From positions 1-39,229 of IMG/VR virus record IMGVR_UViG_3300042517_000534: 39,229 nucleotides of DNA, one strand, 5' to 3'. The notes under the pieces were generated by a model. That model was not told the DNA's origin. It ran no database searches and saw nothing but the letters and a program-made list of their open reading frames with translations. This DNA is from a virus. The position numbers were made by a program, and so were the translations under genes. Shown here in pieces: positions 37,229 to 39,229 of the stretch (positions are counted from its first letter, which is position 1; the number at the start of each line of letters is the position of its first letter).

Positions 37229-37804
37229 ATGAGCCTCCTGCTACTGCTCCAGCCTCCACCGTCCGGCGGCGCGGTGTCGCAATCGTTCGCCGCGTCGATG
37301 GGCACGTGGGCTGGCGGAACGCAGGGGACAGTGGGGAAGCAGGTCGGCGCGTCGATGGCCGCGTTCTCCGCGACCATTGCGCGGGCTCCGGCCAAGGCGC
37401 TGGCCGCGTCAATCGACGCATGGGCTGGCTCGATCACTACCGGCACGCCGCTTATCACTCGGTCTTTCGCCGCGTCGATGGGCACATGGTCGGCGCAAAT
37501 CCTTGCGCCTAAAAATCCAGACCTGGTCGTGATGACCATCGCGCAGGTCTATGGCCCGTGGAGCGGCACCGCGACCGTGTGGGCGGACAAGACGGGCACA
37601 TGGGCGCTGGCAACGGGCACATGGGCAGATGAGGCGTTGACTTGGGCGCAGGCCCTGCAAGCGTGGGGCGTGTCCTACGCCGGCACGCCGCGCCGGTTGT
37701 TTGAGGTCGGGCCAGAAATCCGTGTCGTGAGCATCGACTACGACGACCGCATCGTACCTATTGACGCCGAGAGGCGCATTCTGAAAGTTCGGAGGGAGTC
37801 CTAA
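37229..37804 (+). CDS. Repeat-containing fibre adaptor-like protein
   Basis: The 191-residue product begins 3 bp after the previous stop without a Shine-Dalgarno sequence. Four degenerate units repeat: SFAASMGTWAGG, QVGASMAAFSAT, ALAASIDAWAGS and SFAASMGTWSAQ (about residues 19-90). Then comes a Trp-rich segment (GTATVWADKTGTWALATGTW, then ADEALTWAQALQAWG). The C-terminus has paired strands (GPEIRVVSIDYDDRIVPIDAERRILKVRRE), a pattern used in small phage tail proteins that stack short R-x-x-x-V strands. Probably a spacer or adaptor for the fibre gene that starts in its TAATG. Confidence 0.68.
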   Translation: MSLLLLLQPPPSGGAVSQSFAASMGTWAGGTQGTVGKQVGASMAAFSATIARAPAKALAASIDAWAGSITTGTPLITRSFAASMGTWSAQILAPKNPDLVVMTIAQVYGPWSGTATVWADKTGTWALATGTWADEALTWAQALQAWGVSYAGTPRRLFEVGPEIRVVSIDYDDRIVPIDAERRILKVRRES

Positions 37805-39229
37805 TGGCTACTATTACTACGATTCTGGCAAGCGATATCATCGCCTCGTCGCGCGTCACCTTGAACACCAACTTTGCCAACCTGAACACCGACAAGGTTG
37901 ACATTAACAGCACCTACGCGGACCCGGCGTGGATCACGTCGCTGGCTGGCTCAAAAATCACCGGCAGCATCGGCGGCAACGCGGCGACCGCCACGGCGCT
38001 GGCAACGGCGCGGACCATTGCGGGCGTATCCTTTGACGGCACGGCCAACATCGCCATCCCGAGCAGCGGTCTGTCGGACTCGGCGGACATCGTGCGCGGC
38101 GCGTCCTCCGTCGTTTCCGGTCAGGTCCTCTACGGGACTGCGGCGGGGGTGGCGGGGAGTGAGGCGAACCTGTTCTGGGATGCGGCGAATGATCGGCTGG
38201 GGGTGGGGACGAATACGCCTTCGTCGAAAGTAAGCGCTGTTGTCGATGCAACTACGGAAAGTGGCTTTAGGGTTAACTACACAGGCCGGACGAGTAATTT
38301 AAACATTCAGGCAGACGGCGCGGACAACCTTTATGCTCGCGTAAGCGGTGGAAGGCTGTATCTAGGCACGGTGACCGCTGGCAACGATTTTTTTCTACTT
38401 GCTGGTTCTGTGACATCGCGGGCTGTTTTGAACGGCTCCACCGGCAACCTCCTCATCGGCACCACCACCGACGACGGGACGAATCGGTTGCAGGTGGCGG
38501 GGAGTGGGACTTTTCACAATCTGACGATTAACAACGCAACCAACGACGTGCTTTTTAATGTTGGCGATCCGGTTGGCGACTCGACAAACAGCCAAAACGG
38601 ATTTAAGGTACAGCCTTTTACTGACGGCAATGTTTACCTTGACCTTAAAACATTTAGTTCGGGTCGCTCAGTTTTCAGGACTGGCGGCGGTGCGGAAAGT
38701 GGAGCAGCTCGCAATTGGCTTACGCTGTTTTCTGCTACCGGAAACGCAGTGTTTACTTCTGGCACCGCCACCGACAACAACTTCCGCCTCGACATTGCCT
38801 CCTCCGGCTCCTCCGGCACCCTCCGCGCCTACGACCAAACCCCCACTACCGGAGTAACTCAGGTCATCGTCCGCGCCGGGGCGGGGCAGAGCAGCACGAA
38901 TTTGCAGACGTGGCAGGATTCGTCTGGGTCCACTGCTATATTTGCATCAATCTCCTCTGGCGCTAGTTCTTTTTTCGTTCGAGGAGCGAATGCAACCCGC
39001 TCGGCTTATTTTGGCGATTCGGGCGTGGTTGCAGGGTCTGCTGGTCGTTTCACTTGGTCTAGTAATACACCGGATAATGCCGCCGACCTCTCCCTCTCCC
39101 GTGCCGGAGTAAATATCGGCCAGTTGGGCGACGGCGGTTCAAATTCTAACGGGCTGCTCTATCTGAAGGGCGTCCGTCCCGTAGGCTCCACTGTTGCAAA
39201 CTTACCCGCCGCTGCCGGAAATACTGGAA
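37804..39229 (+). CDS. Tail fibre protein, 5' part (continues at 1-246)
   Basis: ATG 37804 follows GGAGGGAGTCCTA. The frame stays open to the contig end and continues in phase at the window start, giving 514 residues in all. The N-terminal part (ATITTILASDIIASSRVTLN, then TNFANLNTDKV) is the usual fibre attachment segment. Next come SLAGSKITGSIGGNAATATA and the G-V-G-T-N-T-P-S unit also seen in the 32887 fibre. The shaft is Gly/Ser/Thr rich with repeated strands. It is probably the receptor-binding side fibre. Its break at the contig ends is an assembly effect, not a truncation. Confidence 0.85.
   Translation, partial: MATITTILASDIIASSRVTLNTNFANLNTDKVDINSTYADPAWITSLAGSKITGSIGGNAATATALATARTIAGVSFDGTANIAIPSSGLSDSADIVRGASSVVSGQVLYGTAAGVAGSEANLFWDAANDRLGVGTNTPSSKVSAVVDATTESGFRVNYTGRTSNLNIQADGADNLYARVSGGRLYLGTVTAGNDFFLLAGSVTSRAVLNGSTGNLLIGTTTDDGTNRLQVAGSGTFHNLTINNATNDVLFNVGDPVGDSTNSQNGFKVQPFTDGNVYLDLKTFSSGRSVFRTGGGAESGAARNWLTLFSATGNAVFTSGTATDNNFRLDIASSGSSGTLRAYDQTPTTGVTQVIVRAGAGQSSTNLQTWQDSSGSTAIFASISSGASSFFVRGANATRSAYFGDSGVVAGSAGRFTWSSNTPDNAADLSLSRAGVNIGQLGDGGSNSNGLLYLKGVRPVGSTVANLPAAAGNTG
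39103..39229. repeat. Right copy of exact 127-bp terminal repeat
   Basis: Identical to bases 1-127. Removing one copy gives a 39,102-bp circle. Confidence 0.93.

Noticed and set aside
1-39229. tRNA, rRNA, integrase, excisionase, CI-like repressor or transposase genes
   Set aside because: Reading by eye found none; a tRNA search tool could still find a divergent tRNA.

Overview
The window is one complete genome of a tailed double-stranded DNA phage with siphovirus (HK97-type head, long non-contractile tail) architecture. The first 127 bases are repeated exactly as the last 127 (39103-39229), so the contig closes into a circle of 39,102 bp; the breakpoint falls inside a tail fibre gene (37804 to the end, continuing at 1-246). 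Every gene I can support is on the + strand, with tight ATGA/TAATG/GTGA overlaps. Most of the genome is G+C rich. The host cannot be named from the sequence. The genes are typical of phages of G+C-rich bacteria, and several operon-leading genes lack a Shine-Dalgarno sequence but carry a -10-like hexamer 5-6 nt before the start, which would fit a host that tolerates leaderless mRNAs.

Layout, starting from the breakpoint. 337-2613: lysis region (coiled-coil protein, M15-type peptidase endolysin, membrane-anchored coiled-coil protein, small protein, class-4-like holin) ending in an intrinsic terminator. 2747-3284: a short operon led by a 46-residue ribbon-helix-helix protein with a perfect dyad upstream, then two small membrane proteins. 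3285-3690: non-coding stretch with two phased GGCNN pentamer arrays and two hairpins. 3691-8880: recombination and early operon (Bet/RecT annealase, Gp157-like protein, RuvC-like resolvase, many small accessory proteins, a cysteine-rich zinc-ribbon protein). 8877-12291: DNA modification (C5 methyltransferase with a 312-codon gene nested in another frame, and an A+T-richer helicase-methyltransferase fusion). 12284-15888: small proteins, a DCL/DUF3223 protein with an HNH-like tail, and a primase-polymerase/D5-type helicase. 15894-16151: a GGAAC iteron cluster, the best origin candidate. 16216-18762: HNH nuclease, a repeat-bearing cos-like intergenic region, small and large terminase. 18823-25406: portal, protease, capsid, connectors, tail terminator and two paralogous tail-tube proteins. 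25409-28367: tail assembly chaperone with a -1 frameshift, then tape measure. 28364-39229/246: tail hub, fibre proteins and a secreted protein.

How it works together: DNA is probably replicated from the iteron region by the primase-helicase, processed by the Bet annealase and RuvC-like resolvase, protected by two methyltransferases, and packaged by an HNH-TerS-TerL machine. No integrase, excisionase, CI-like repressor, tRNA gene, CRISPR array or DNA polymerase was recognised, so either the phage is virulent or its control runs through the small ribbon-helix-helix protein and unrecognised genes. The strongest candidates for something undescribed are the gene nested in the methyltransferase, the origin-like iterons, the repeat-built operator-like site before the portal gene, and the set of leaderless-type starts.
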